Below are positions 39,528 through 47,253 of a DNA stretch of 64,000 bases, one piece after another; position 1 is the first letter of the stretch; every line of letters starts with the position of its first letter. A program made the translations under genes and the position numbers. Source of the DNA: Chthonomonas sp. UBA2362. GTDB taxonomy: Bacteria > Armatimonadota > Fimbriimonadia > Fimbriimonadales > Fimbriimonadaceae. A model generated the notes under the pieces. The model was given only the letters and a program-made list of their open reading frames with translations. It did no database searches and was not told the DNA's origin. The stretch spans positions 484,794 to 548,793 of the forward strand of contig DDTO01000002.1 in NCBI GenBank assembly GCA_002344135.1, given 5' to 3'.

Positions 39528-42056
39528 CTACTCCTCCCCGTGCCCCCAGCAGTTCCCGCGGCCGGTGCGCATGCAGGCGTCGTCGAGGCCGCCGCGGCCT
39601 CTCGGCGCGACGGCCGGGGCGGATTCGACGGTTATCACCGGCTTCGGGGTCAGGGCGTCGGTGATCGAGCGATCGAGGCCGGCGAGGTGCTCGCGGGTGG
39701 TGCGGTCGGCGGCGGCGCGCATCGCCTTACGGACGGCCTCGCGCAGGCTCCGCAGCTCGGCCATCGCGAGGTCGCGGCTCGCTTGGCCGTCTCCCGCCAT
39801 CTTCGCGCCGAGGGCCTGAACGTAGGAGCGCTGAAGGGTCCTTCGGTACGGATCGACGGCCACCGTTCGCGAGCCGAACTCGGTGAAGATCGAGCCGCGA
39901 AGGTCGGCGAGCATCTCGTGGGCGGTGTAGGCCTGGGCGCCCGTCTTCGCCTCGAACTCCAGCATCCGCGCGAGCCGGGCTTCCGAGAGCAGACCGTTGA
40001 TCATGCGGACCTGCGCGCCCTGGAGACGGCTCGCGCCGAAGGACGGACCGAGTTTGTTGAGGACGCCTTCGCTGAGGAGGCTCTTCGGCGTCCTGAAGCA
40101 GATGTCACCGATAAGGGTCACGGCTCGGCGCTGGCGGTCCTTCGGTACCGGCCTGTAAATCGCACCGCCGCGCCCCGCATGGGTGTTCGTCATGATCGAG
40201 CCGCCGACGATGGGGAGCAGGTGCCCAAGTTCCGTCGAGTACTGGCTCCACACCATTCCGTACATCTCGGCGAGGTCGGTGTAGTCCTCCCCGAACTTCG
40301 TTGTGGCGGGCAGCAGATAGCCCATGACCCGCTCTAGGTTCTTGAAGCCGAGACGAGTCGCCTCGACGCCGTCTTCGCCGAGGTCTTCGCTTTGCTCGGT
40401 GGGGTCGGTGCCCCCGTTGGGATTCGCGCCGAAGCGCAGTTGGGGATCGGTCGCGCTTTTCGCCGCAAGGGCGTCGAGCTCGCGCTTCTCGTCGGCGGGG
40501 TTCCGGGCGCCCGCGATCGGCATGTAGCCCCATTGGATTGCGAACTTGTCGTAAGGACCGACCATCGGGATCAAGTGGGCGCCGTCGCCCGGCTGAGCGA
40601 CGTAATTGAACCGCCCATAGTCCATGATGCTCGACTCGTTGCCGTACTGCTTCGTGAAGTTCGGACTTCGCAATTGGGCAATCGTGTAGGCGGCGGATCC
40701 CTTGAAGTTGTGCTGGAGGCCGAGCGTGTGGCCGACCTCGTGGGCGGTGACGTAGCGCACCAGCTCGCCCATCAAGTCGTCCGGTAGCGGCAGACGCTGC
40801 GAGCGCGGATCGTTCGGAGAGGCCTGCGTGAAGTACCACTTCGTGCACAGGTTCATGATGTTGTGCCACATGATGATGTGGGCGGAAATGACCTCGCCGC
40901 TGCGTGGGTCGTTGACGTTCGGGCCCATCGCGTTCTCGGTTGGACTGGGCGCCCATCGGATGACGCTATAGCGGGAATCCTCGGGGCTCCACTTCGGGTC
41001 GTCGGGCGGATCCATCGCGAGTATCGCGTTCGAGAAGCCGGCCTGCTCGAAGGCCGGCTTCCAATCCTCGATACCCTTCTTGATGTACGGGCGCCACTTC
41101 TCGGGGACCTCCCGGCTCACGTAGTAGACGATCGGCTTGACCGGATCGGAAACTGCCGCGCCAGGGTTCTTCTTCTCGAGTCGGTGCCGGTTGATAAAGG
41201 CCCGCGTGGCGACTCGATGCTCGTCGGTGCCGTAGTCTTGGAACTGCTCGCTGAAGTAACCCACGCGCGAGTCGAAGAGCCGCCCCATCATCGGTTTCTC
41301 GGGGAGAAGGCACATGCTGTAGTGGACCAGACCGGTGTTGCTCGGACCCCGCTGCGCCCCGCCGCCGAACGGGCTCAGGATGACCCCTCCCGCTCCGCCC
41401 CCGCCACGGACCGTCATGAGCGTCGTGACGTTGATATTGTCGGGGAAGGCCCAGACGTCTTCGAGGAACGTTCGCGCGGCGTCTACCTGACCGCCCCCCA
41501 GACTGCTGGCGACAGAAAACTCGGCCGGATCGCTCACGTAGAAGCGCGAGACGTCGATGACCGGTGCTTCCTTCTCTCCGAAGGCCTCAATGTCGAAGGT
41601 CTGCACGATCGGGGCGATGTTAGACGCCTCGACCGCGACCCGGATCGCGCCGTCCTGCTCGGCCCGGATGCCGTAGCGCATCTGGCGCAAGAGCACCTTA
41701 TCGCCCTTACGCTCCCACCTGAGGACGAGGTCGCCCACCGCAGAGCCGGCGTAGCCGCCGGCAGGAGTGCCTCGCAAGGTGGTGATCCACAGGAACTCCC
41801 GGCCCAGCATTGCAGAGGGGATTTCGAAGAGCAGCTTCTCGGCCTTCCGGTGGACGCGGAACACGCCCTCTTGCGTGGTGAAGTCCTTGGTGACCACCTC
41901 TTCGAACGGGCGTGGCTTGGTTTGCTGGGATTGGCCGGGTCTGGGCTGACGGCCGCCGGCTGCCGGCGGATCGGGCGGATCGGGCGGCTGGGCAACCGCC
42001 GACGCAGCGAGGACCAGTGAGAAGACGAGCGAAGAAAGACCGGGCAGACGAACCAT
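39528..42056 (-). CDS. Zinc-dependent metalloprotease, DUF5117/DUF5118 type
   Basis: 842 residues with signal peptide (LSSLVFSLVLAASAVAQ). N-terminal DUF5118/DUF5117-like domains (PFEEVVTKDFTTQEGVFRVHRKAEK, RQMRYGIRAEQDGAIRVAVE, YYVSREVPEKWRPYIKKGIEDW) lead to the peptidase core with VTAHEVGHTLGLQHNFKGS: HExxHxxGxxH zinc-binding motif with Glu as catalytic base. The C-terminal part (DUF4953) is conserved in large secreted peptidases of Bacteroidetes and Armatimonadota. Probably periplasmic or secreted. Leaderless promoter TAGCAT. Confidence 0.93.
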   Translation of the reverse strand: MVRLPGLSSLVFSLVLAASAVAQPPDPPDPPAAGGRQPRPGQSQQTKPRPFEEVVTKDFTTQEGVFRVHRKAEKLLFEIPSAMLGREFLWITTLRGTPAGGYAGSAVGDLVLRWERKGDKVLLRQMRYGIRAEQDGAIRVAVEASNIAPIVQTFDIEAFGEKEAPVIDVSRFYVSDPAEFSVASSLGGGQVDAARTFLEDVWAFPDNINVTTLMTVRGGGGAGGVILSPFGGGAQRGPSNTGLVHYSMCLLPEKPMMGRLFDSRVGYFSEQFQDYGTDEHRVATRAFINRHRLEKKNPGAAVSDPVKPIVYYVSREVPEKWRPYIKKGIEDWKPAFEQAGFSNAILAMDPPDDPKWSPEDSRYSVIRWAPSPTENAMGPNVNDPRSGEVISAHIIMWHNIMNLCTKWYFTQASPNDPRSQRLPLPDDLMGELVRYVTAHEVGHTLGLQHNFKGSAAYTIAQLRSPNFTKQYGNESSIMDYGRFNYVAQPGDGAHLIPMVGPYDKFAIQWGYMPIAGARNPADEKRELDALAAKSATDPQLRFGANPNGGTDPTEQSEDLGEDGVEATRLGFKNLERVMGYLLPATTKFGEDYTDLAEMYGMVWSQYSTELGHLLPIVGGSIMTNTHAGRGGAIYRPVPKDRQRRAVTLIGDICFRTPKSLLSEGVLNKLGPSFGASRLQGAQVRMINGLLSEARLARMLEFEAKTGAQAYTAHEMLADLRGSIFTEFGSRTVAVDPYRRTLQRSYVQALGAKMAGDGQASRDLAMAELRSLREAVRKAMRAAADRTTREHLAGLDRSITDALTPKPVITVESAPAVAPRGRGGLDDACMRTGRGNCWGHGEE

Positions 42057-42062
42057 GCCTAG

Positions 42063-42068
42063 ATGCTA
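42063..42068 (-). promoter_or_regulatory. Leaderless -10 (TAGCAT) of the metalloprotease gene
   Basis: TAGCAT, six bases, ATG 42056 on the minus strand; no SD sequence. Confidence 0.5.
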
Positions 42069-42198
42069 TCCGGTTTTCGCGCGTTGCGGTTCCCGGCTGC
42101 AGTCATCCCGAGCGAAGCTGAGGGATCGTCGAGCTACACCCATGTCGTGGAGGCCCTTGCTTCCGCTTCGCTCTGTCGGTACGCCGGACCTCGCTTCG

Positions 42199-42270
42199 GG
42201 TAGCCCGTGGATGGTTCGTGCCGCGGGAAGGGCGGTCGTCATCCGGGGCAAGAACCATCCCCTGGCTACC
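42199..42270. repeat. Dispersed repeat R1, hairpin copy
   Basis: GGTAGCCCGTGGATGGTTCG-TGCC (42199-42222) pairs with the 24-base arm at 42247-42270 with three mismatches and a 24-base loop. It fills most of the 284-base gap between the metalloprotease and the TIGR00300 gene; CATCCCGAGCGAAGCTGAGG at 42105 is another widespread repeat-like motif. Confidence 0.75.
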
Positions 42271-42340
42271 GCCCAAGCGTGGAAGAGATCATGCAGGGCG
42301 GGCACGCATCGCCGCATGGCCTTCCCTTCCGATCGGGCAC

Positions 42341-43561
42341 TTACTCGCTCAGTCGCGCCAACAGCTCCTTGATGAAGAACTCGCAGTCGGTCACGATCCC
42401 TACCGCTTGGTGGGTTCCCCGGTCGGTGAGTTTGATGACGGTGTCGGCGTCGCTGTCCACACAGTAGGTCTTCACGCTGGCGGGAAGGATGTTGCCGGTG
42501 GCGACGCTGTGGAGCGTCGTGGCGACCATCAGGGCGACCCCGAGGCCGCCGATATGGGCGCGCATGGCGTCTTGGCCGGCGACGTTGTCGGTGATGGTGT
42601 CGGGCAGGGGGCCGTCGTCTCGGATCGAGCCGCACAGCACGAAGGGGATTCCCTTACGCACGCAGGTCGCCATAACGCCCCTTCGAACGAGGCCCTGCTC
42701 TACGGCCGCCCGGATGGAACCCGCTCTTCGAACCCGGTTGATCGCCCGCAGGTGGTGTGTGTGACCATGAGGCACACCCTGCCCTTTCGTTAGGTCGATG
42801 CCGAGGCTCGTCCCGAGCATGTCGGCCTCGATGTCGTGGGCGGCGAGCGCGTTTCCGGCGAAGAGGACGTCGATCCAGCCTCGTTCGATCAGTTCTGAAA
42901 GCTGTGGACCGCAACCGCTGTGGATTATCGCCGGACCCCCGACGAGCAGCACCTTCTTCCCCGCCTCCTTCGCGTGGCGGATAGTCTGAGCGCAATGGGC
43001 GATCATGCGTCCTTTTGGTCGCTCGCTGCTGATCTCGCTGGACATGAACCGGAACTCGTCCTCGTCCATCTCCTCTTCTTCCAGCGGCAGCACCCGCACC
43101 CCTTCGAAGCCAACGACCAAGCGATCGCCCGCCCGGACGCGGTGCATCGGGCAGGTCTCCGCACGCCAGCGGTCGCCGTCGCGGAAAACGCGGATGCCGC
43201 AGTCCATCTCGAGGTTCTCCACCGGCACCCAATCCCCTTCCACCCGCACGTCGGTGGAAAAGTTCGTGGTGCTGTAGAAGTCTTCCGGCAGTACGCCGTC
43301 GACGTCCGCGAGCGCGAGTCGGGCATCTTCATCGGCGAAGCGCGCGCCGAGGACCGCGGCCTCGTCGAGGGCGCTGTCGAGCGCGGACTGCGCCTCGGCC
43401 TGGAGGATCAGCTCGACGAGCGAGGTCTCGTGGGCGGCTTCGCCGACGCGGAATCGCTTGAGCTGAAAGGTCACGCCGTGCCGATCGAAAATGGCCAGGA
43501 CCTTGGCGAGAGTGTTTTCGTCGAGGAGGTGGCCTTCGAGCGAGAGGCGTTCGGTGACCAT
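42341..43561 (-). CDS. TIGR00300 family protein (ornithine cyclodeaminase/LOR-SDH-like)
   Basis: 406 residues. The C-terminal half matches the LOR/SDH bifunctional-enzyme conserved domain: KVLLVGGPAIIHSGCGPQLSELIERGWIDVLFAGNALAAHDIE, SLGIDLTKGQGVPHGHTHHLRAINRVRRAGSI, PFVLCGSIRDDGPLPDTITD. An archaeal member is an ornithine cyclodeaminase (Ocd2), and cyanobacterial homologues (ArgZ/AgrE) act in arginine breakdown. The N-terminus (RLSLEGHLLDENTLAKVLAIF) is a short regulator-like domain. Probably proline formation from ornithine, or saccharopine-related; no neighbouring arginine genes. TAGACT lies eight bases before the start. Confidence 0.85.
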   Translation of the reverse strand: MVTERLSLEGHLLDENTLAKVLAIFDRHGVTFQLKRFRVGEAAHETSLVELILQAEAQSALDSALDEAAVLGARFADEDARLALADVDGVLPEDFYSTTNFSTDVRVEGDWVPVENLEMDCGIRVFRDGDRWRAETCPMHRVRAGDRLVVGFEGVRVLPLEEEEMDEDEFRFMSSEISSERPKGRMIAHCAQTIRHAKEAGKKVLLVGGPAIIHSGCGPQLSELIERGWIDVLFAGNALAAHDIEADMLGTSLGIDLTKGQGVPHGHTHHLRAINRVRRAGSIRAAVEQGLVRRGVMATCVRKGIPFVLCGSIRDDGPLPDTITDNVAGQDAMRAHIGGLGVALMVATTLHSVATGNILPASVKTYCVDSDADTVIKLTDRGTHQAVGIVTDCEFFIKELLARLSE

Positions 43562-43591
43562 GCGGACCGAGTCTACCGCTCGGACCGACCC

Positions 43592-44218
43592 CTACTCCTT
43601 CGCAGAGCGAAGGGCCTCCAACAGTTCCTGCTGGCTCTGGGTGAGGGTCAGATCGCCGCGGGTCCGTTCGATCACTGCACGGAGAGCGTCGCAGGTGCGT
43701 CGCAGGCCGCCAGTGAGCGAATCGGGGTAGTCGAAAGTGATGAGGTCGTCGTAGATGGTTTCCATCGCGCCGAGAAGGCGCTCGGCGCTTTCGTAGCGGC
43801 CCTTTCGCATCTCGTCCAGAACGTAGCGGCGTGCCTCGCTGGCGGCCTCGCCCATCCCGTTCAGGTAAGCCGCCGGGCCGACTCCGAGCGAATCGAGGGT
43901 CGGCAACGGCGCCGCGTGGACCATCGCCAGCAGCGCGGCGGCTTCCACCATCTCCTTCTCGGCGTCCTGGAGGTAGCCGGCATAAAAGAGTTCGGGATGC
44001 GGTCGAAGGTCCTCGCGCGCCTTCGTGGCGATTGTTCGGGCTTCTCCCATGAGCCGTGCCGCTTCGTCGAACTGGTGCCGGTGGACGTGGCGAATGCACT
44101 TCGAGCAGGTCTGGATGAGCAGCCGCGTCGAGGCGAGCGCACGCTCACGAGTCTGGTGCATCGCATCCATACGCTCGCGAAGAGCGGCGACGACGTCGTC
44201 CCATCCTGGGTTCGCCAT
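43592..44218 (-). CDS. Translin family protein
   Basis: 208 residues, all-helical. RLLIQTCSKCIRHVHRHQFDEAARLM, HPELFYAGYLQDAEKEMVEAAALL, GVGPAAYLNGMGEAASEARRYVLDEMRKG, MEAIYDDL-like METIYDDLITFDYPDSLTGG and LRRTCDALRAVIERTRGDLT follow the translin/TRAX pattern step by step. Acidic residues in DAEKEMVEA are where TRAX places its metal-binding RNase residues. Translin homologues occur in archaea and scattered bacteria; they bind RNA or DNA as octamers. Bacterial function unknown. Leaderless start: TAGACT at spacing six. The stop is 30 bases from the TIGR00300 start. Confidence 0.85.
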   Translation of the reverse strand: MANPGWDDVVAALRERMDAMHQTRERALASTRLLIQTCSKCIRHVHRHQFDEAARLMGEARTIATKAREDLRPHPELFYAGYLQDAEKEMVEAAALLAMVHAAPLPTLDSLGVGPAAYLNGMGEAASEARRYVLDEMRKGRYESAERLLGAMETIYDDLITFDYPDSLTGGLRRTCDALRAVIERTRGDLTLTQSQQELLEALRSAKE

Positions 44219-44224
44219 GCCCCG

Positions 44225-44230
44225 AGTCTA
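44225..44230 (-). promoter_or_regulatory. Leaderless -10 (TAGACT) of the translin gene
   Basis: TAGACT, six bases, ATG 44218 on the minus strand. The box overlaps the stop codon of glgA. Confidence 0.5.
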
Positions 44231-45673
44231 CACCGGATCGGCGACGGCGTCTCGCCTATCGACCTGCGCCGACTTTCCCCGCAGAGCGTCCTCATACATC
44301 CGGACATAGTCGGCCGCGCTGCGGCTCCAACCGAAGTCTTCGCGCATGCCTGCTTCGACGACGCTCGCCCACTTGGACGGGTCTGCATAGGTTCGGCATG
44401 CTCGCTCGACGGCTTCCACCAGCGCTTCGGAGGTCTTGGCCTCGAAGACGAAGCCATTCCTGCCCTCGAAGACGCTGTCGGCGAGACCGCCGGTCCTTCG
44501 GACGATGGGCACCGAACCGTAGCGCATCGCGATCATCTGGCCGAGCCCGCACGGCTCGAACGCGCTCGGCATGAGGAAGGCGTCGACCCCCGAATAGATT
44601 CGCTGAGCGAGTTGGACGTCGAAGCGCTCTGCGAGGACCACCCGTTCGGGTCGTCGCGAGTGCCATTGGTTGAGACTCCTCGCGGCCCACGGATCGCCGG
44701 TGCCGAGCACGACGAGCGAGCAGCCGAGGTCGAGGAGCCTCTCCATGCCGCCCAGGATGAGATCGAAGCCCTTTTGCTCGCTGAGCCTGCTGACCACACC
44801 GAGCAACGGGCCGCCTCCTTCGAGGCCGAACTCCTCAAGGAGTGCTTGTCGGCACACCGCCTTGCCGCCTCGGTCGTCGCTCGAGTAGCGCGCTGTGATG
44901 TCGGGATCGGTCGCGGGGTCGAAGACTTCGGTGTCGATCCCGTTCAGGATCCCTCTCAGCCGGCCCTGCTCGGCCAGCCAGGCCATGAGTCCCTCGAGCC
45001 TGCAGCCGTACTCGGGGGTCTGAATCTCGCGGGCGTAGGTCGGGCTCACGGTGTTCACTTGATCGGCAAACACGCACCCTGCTTTGAGGAAGTTCACCGA
45101 GCCGAAAGTTTCGAGCTGGTGCATGTTGTAAAGGCTCCGCGGCAGGCCCACCCGGTCGAGGGTATCGGCTCCGAACTCGCCCTGGTAGGCGAGGTTGTGG
45201 ACGGTGAAGACGGAGGCCACGCGATCCCAATCCGGGCCGGGGGCTTCCCTCATCAGCACCGGGATGAAGCCGGTATGCCAGTCGTGCGCGTGGACGACGT
45301 CCGGTAGCCATCCGGTTGCCGTCTGCATCCGCAGCGCTGCCTGAGAAAAGTCCAGATAGGCGTTGCGGCCCGGGGAGTACACGGAGCGGCTGTCCTCTAC
45401 GAGGTCGAACGCTTCTATCCCACCGATGAGCCATAGGTCGAGGCCCTGGGCTTCGCTATGCCAAAGCGTCGCCCGCCAACCCTCGACCTCGAACTCCCCA
45501 GCGGGCTCGACAGTCCACTGGGGGTCCTCGATCACCATACGGTAAGCAGGCATGAGAACGCGGACATCGTGGCCGAGGCCGGCAAGCGCTTTGGGCAGTG
45601 ACCCGGCGACGTCGGCCAGCCCACCGACCTTGGCAAAGGGTGCCACCTCAGCGGCGACGAACAGGACCTTCAA
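44228..45673 (-). CDS. glgA: Glycogen synthase (ADP-glucose, GT5)
   Basis: 481 residues with a TTG start. GlgA extends alpha-1,4-glucan from ADP-glucose. KxGGL motif FAKVGGLADVAGSLPKAL at residues 13-30 (donor binding), VVHAHDWHTG, FTVHNLAYQGEF, GILNGIDTEVFDPATD, VSRLSEQKGFD and the C-terminal FEPCGLGQMIAMRYG are all typical. GGTGA nine bases upstream may act as weak ribosome binding site; CATAAT lies 40 bases upstream. Other glycogen genes are not adjacent; the GH15 enzyme at 52808 could degrade the polymer's oligosaccharides. Confidence 0.96.
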   Translation of the reverse strand: MKVLFVAAEVAPFAKVGGLADVAGSLPKALAGLGHDVRVLMPAYRMVIEDPQWTVEPAGEFEVEGWRATLWHSEAQGLDLWLIGGIEAFDLVEDSRSVYSPGRNAYLDFSQAALRMQTATGWLPDVVHAHDWHTGFIPVLMREAPGPDWDRVASVFTVHNLAYQGEFGADTLDRVGLPRSLYNMHQLETFGSVNFLKAGCVFADQVNTVSPTYAREIQTPEYGCRLEGLMAWLAEQGRLRGILNGIDTEVFDPATDPDITARYSSDDRGGKAVCRQALLEEFGLEGGGPLLGVVSRLSEQKGFDLILGGMERLLDLGCSLVVLGTGDPWAARSLNQWHSRRPERVVLAERFDVQLAQRIYSGVDAFLMPSAFEPCGLGQMIAMRYGSVPIVRRTGGLADSVFEGRNGFVFEAKTSEALVEAVERACRTYADPSKWASVVEAGMREDFGWSRSAADYVRMYEDALRGKSAQVDRRDAVADPV

Positions 45674-45773
45674 GAAATCTTCACCACAACCGTCATTGGA
45701 CGCGCATTATGGCCCTGCTTGATCGAACTTTCCTTCACTAAATGGAATTGTCGGCGGATCGACGCAGCCGTCT

Positions 45774-46688
45774 CTAAGGTCTTGCCGAAGCCGCGTCGCG
45801 TGTCAGCGAGCCGATATCGATGATGAATTGTCCCCCTCCGCCCCCGGCGGAGACGTTCGGAAGACGTCCATCCCATTTCTCGATCCATTCCCGGGCGATG
45901 ACGAGGCCGCCGCCGCTCACCTTGAGGGCCTCGGCGTTCAGTTTCGCGGCCTCGGCGGTTCCTTGAGCGCGAGCAATCTCGGTCTGTTTCTGGAGTTCGG
46001 CCTGCTGAAGAACGTACTTCTGCTTCTCGGCCTCTTGCTGGGCAACCTGCTTCGATTCTATGGCTTTGTTGAATTCGGGAGAAAAGTCGAAGTTGACGAT
46101 CGAGAGTCCCTGGGGGTCGACGATGATGTTATAGTCGTCGAGCCGTTTGATGATCTCGGTTTCGACTTCGGCCTTCACCTCGGCCCGTTTGCGGATGAGT
46201 TCCTCGGCGGTGTAGCGCGACGTGACGACCTTGAGGCTTTCTTGAACGGTCGGGTCGATGACCCGCTGCTTATACATCAGGCCAACCCGGCTGTAGACTT
46301 GGCCCACTTTGGCGGGGTCGATGCGGAAGTTCAGTGCCAAGGTGGTCGTGACCACCTGGAGGTCTCGGCTCGCCGCGCTCGCTTGCGATTCCTCCTTCTG
46401 GGTCCGGGTTTCCATCAGTTCGATGCTGTTCACACCAGGGACGATCATGTGGATGCCCGGTCCGAGCACGCCTTCCACGGCACCGAACCTGAGCCGGACC
46501 GCGCTGTATCCCGCCGGGACCTGCACGACACCCGCCCAGATAATGCCGCCCACCACCAGGAGGATGCCAACCATTCGGGCGGTCCACTCGAGCGGCTTGA
46601 GGTTGACCTTCTCGCTCGTCTGCTGGTGGAGGCCCCGGAACAGGAACGAAACGACGATGATGACGATGCCAAAGAAAACGGCGCCCAT
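45774..46688 (-). CDS. Prohibitin/SPFH family membrane protein
   Basis: 304 residues. Two N-terminal hydrophobic stretches (FFGIVIIVVSFLFRG, RMVGILLVVGGIIWAGVV) then a full band 7 domain: VPAGYSAVRLRFGAVEGVLGPGIHMIVPGVNSIELMETRTQKEE, LNFRIDPAKVGQVYSRVG, SRYTAEELIRKRAEVKAEVE, and a coiled-coil flotillin tail (KQVAQQEAEKQKYVLQQAELQKQTEIARAQGTAEAAKLNAEAL). It resembles prohibitins and HflK/HflC that regulate the FtsH protease. TAAGTG lies five bases before the start. glgA follows after 100 bases. Confidence 0.92.
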   Translation of the reverse strand: MGAVFFGIVIIVVSFLFRGLHQQTSEKVNLKPLEWTARMVGILLVVGGIIWAGVVQVPAGYSAVRLRFGAVEGVLGPGIHMIVPGVNSIELMETRTQKEESQASAASRDLQVVTTTLALNFRIDPAKVGQVYSRVGLMYKQRVIDPTVQESLKVVTSRYTAEELIRKRAEVKAEVETEIIKRLDDYNIIVDPQGLSIVNFDFSPEFNKAIESKQVAQQEAEKQKYVLQQAELQKQTEIARAQGTAEAAKLNAEALKVSGGGLVIAREWIEKWDGRLPNVSAGGGGGQFIIDIGSLTRDAASARP

Positions 46689-46734
46689 GGTTACACTTAG
46701 GGACGGCCAGACGCGACCAGGGGTTGCGGATGGT

Positions 46735-47214
46735 TCAGCGGGCGACTTCGATGCGGATGCCGCCGATCACGTTGTTGCTGCCCAACAGAATGGCCCGGGT
46801 TGCGCGGAGGCGATTCCCCTCGGCGACGACCTTGGCCTCCTTCGGTGGGTTCTGCAGGTCCGTCTCGGTGCGGCCTTCGAGGGTTCGGTTCGTCGAGCCG
46901 ATGATCCGGCCGTCACGATCGGCGATGGTGACCTGGTCGAATCGTCCGGCCTGGGCGATGCGGGTCGCATAGGCCGAAGCCCGCCGCGGCGCATCTAAGT
47001 CGAGCAGGAGCGGCTCGCTGGCTGCGGCAAGGGCGTCGGCCGTCCTGCCGAGCATTTCGCGACGGGCTGCCTCCGTTCGAAGCCCGCCAAGCCAACTTTG
47101 AATGAGGAAGGCGAGGAGCACCACCGCACCGGCGATGGCGATCTTCGCAGGCGTCGAGAGCCCCTTCGGTTTCTCGGCAGGCCCGACCGGTGCTTCGTTG
47201 GGGGCTTCATCCAT
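46735..47214 (-). CDS. Membrane-anchored sensor-like protein
   Basis: 159 residues: a polar N-terminus, one membrane helix (IAIAGAVVLLAFLIQSW), then an extracytoplasmic domain of about 110 residues with RFDQVTIADRDGRIIGSTNRTLEGRTE, which resembles the Cache/PAS-like sensing folds (strand-turn DRDGRIIGSTN). No signalling domain is attached, so any signal must go through a partner. TAAACT ends six bases before ATG 47214. Not assigned to a family. Confidence 0.6.
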   Translation of the reverse strand: MDEAPNEAPVGPAEKPKGLSTPAKIAIAGAVVLLAFLIQSWLGGLRTEAARREMLGRTADALAAASEPLLLDLDAPRRASAYATRIAQAGRFDQVTIADRDGRIIGSTNRTLEGRTETDLQNPPKEAKVVAEGNRLRATRAILLGSNNVIGGIRIEVAR

Positions 47215-47220
47215 TCGATC

Positions 47221-47226
47221 AGTTTA
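47221..47226 (-). promoter_or_regulatory. Leaderless -10 (TAAACT)
   Basis: TAAACT, six bases, ATG 47214 on the minus strand; no SD sequence. Confidence 0.5.
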
Positions 47227-47253
47227 CGCCCTAGAGTCTGTCCCCTGCGAAGG

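Noticed and set aside
42920..45307. Long plus-strand reading frame of 795 codons
   Set aside because: It is antisense to the TIGR00300, translin and glgA genes, which have clear family motifs; composition in this frame is typical of a GC-rich shadow.
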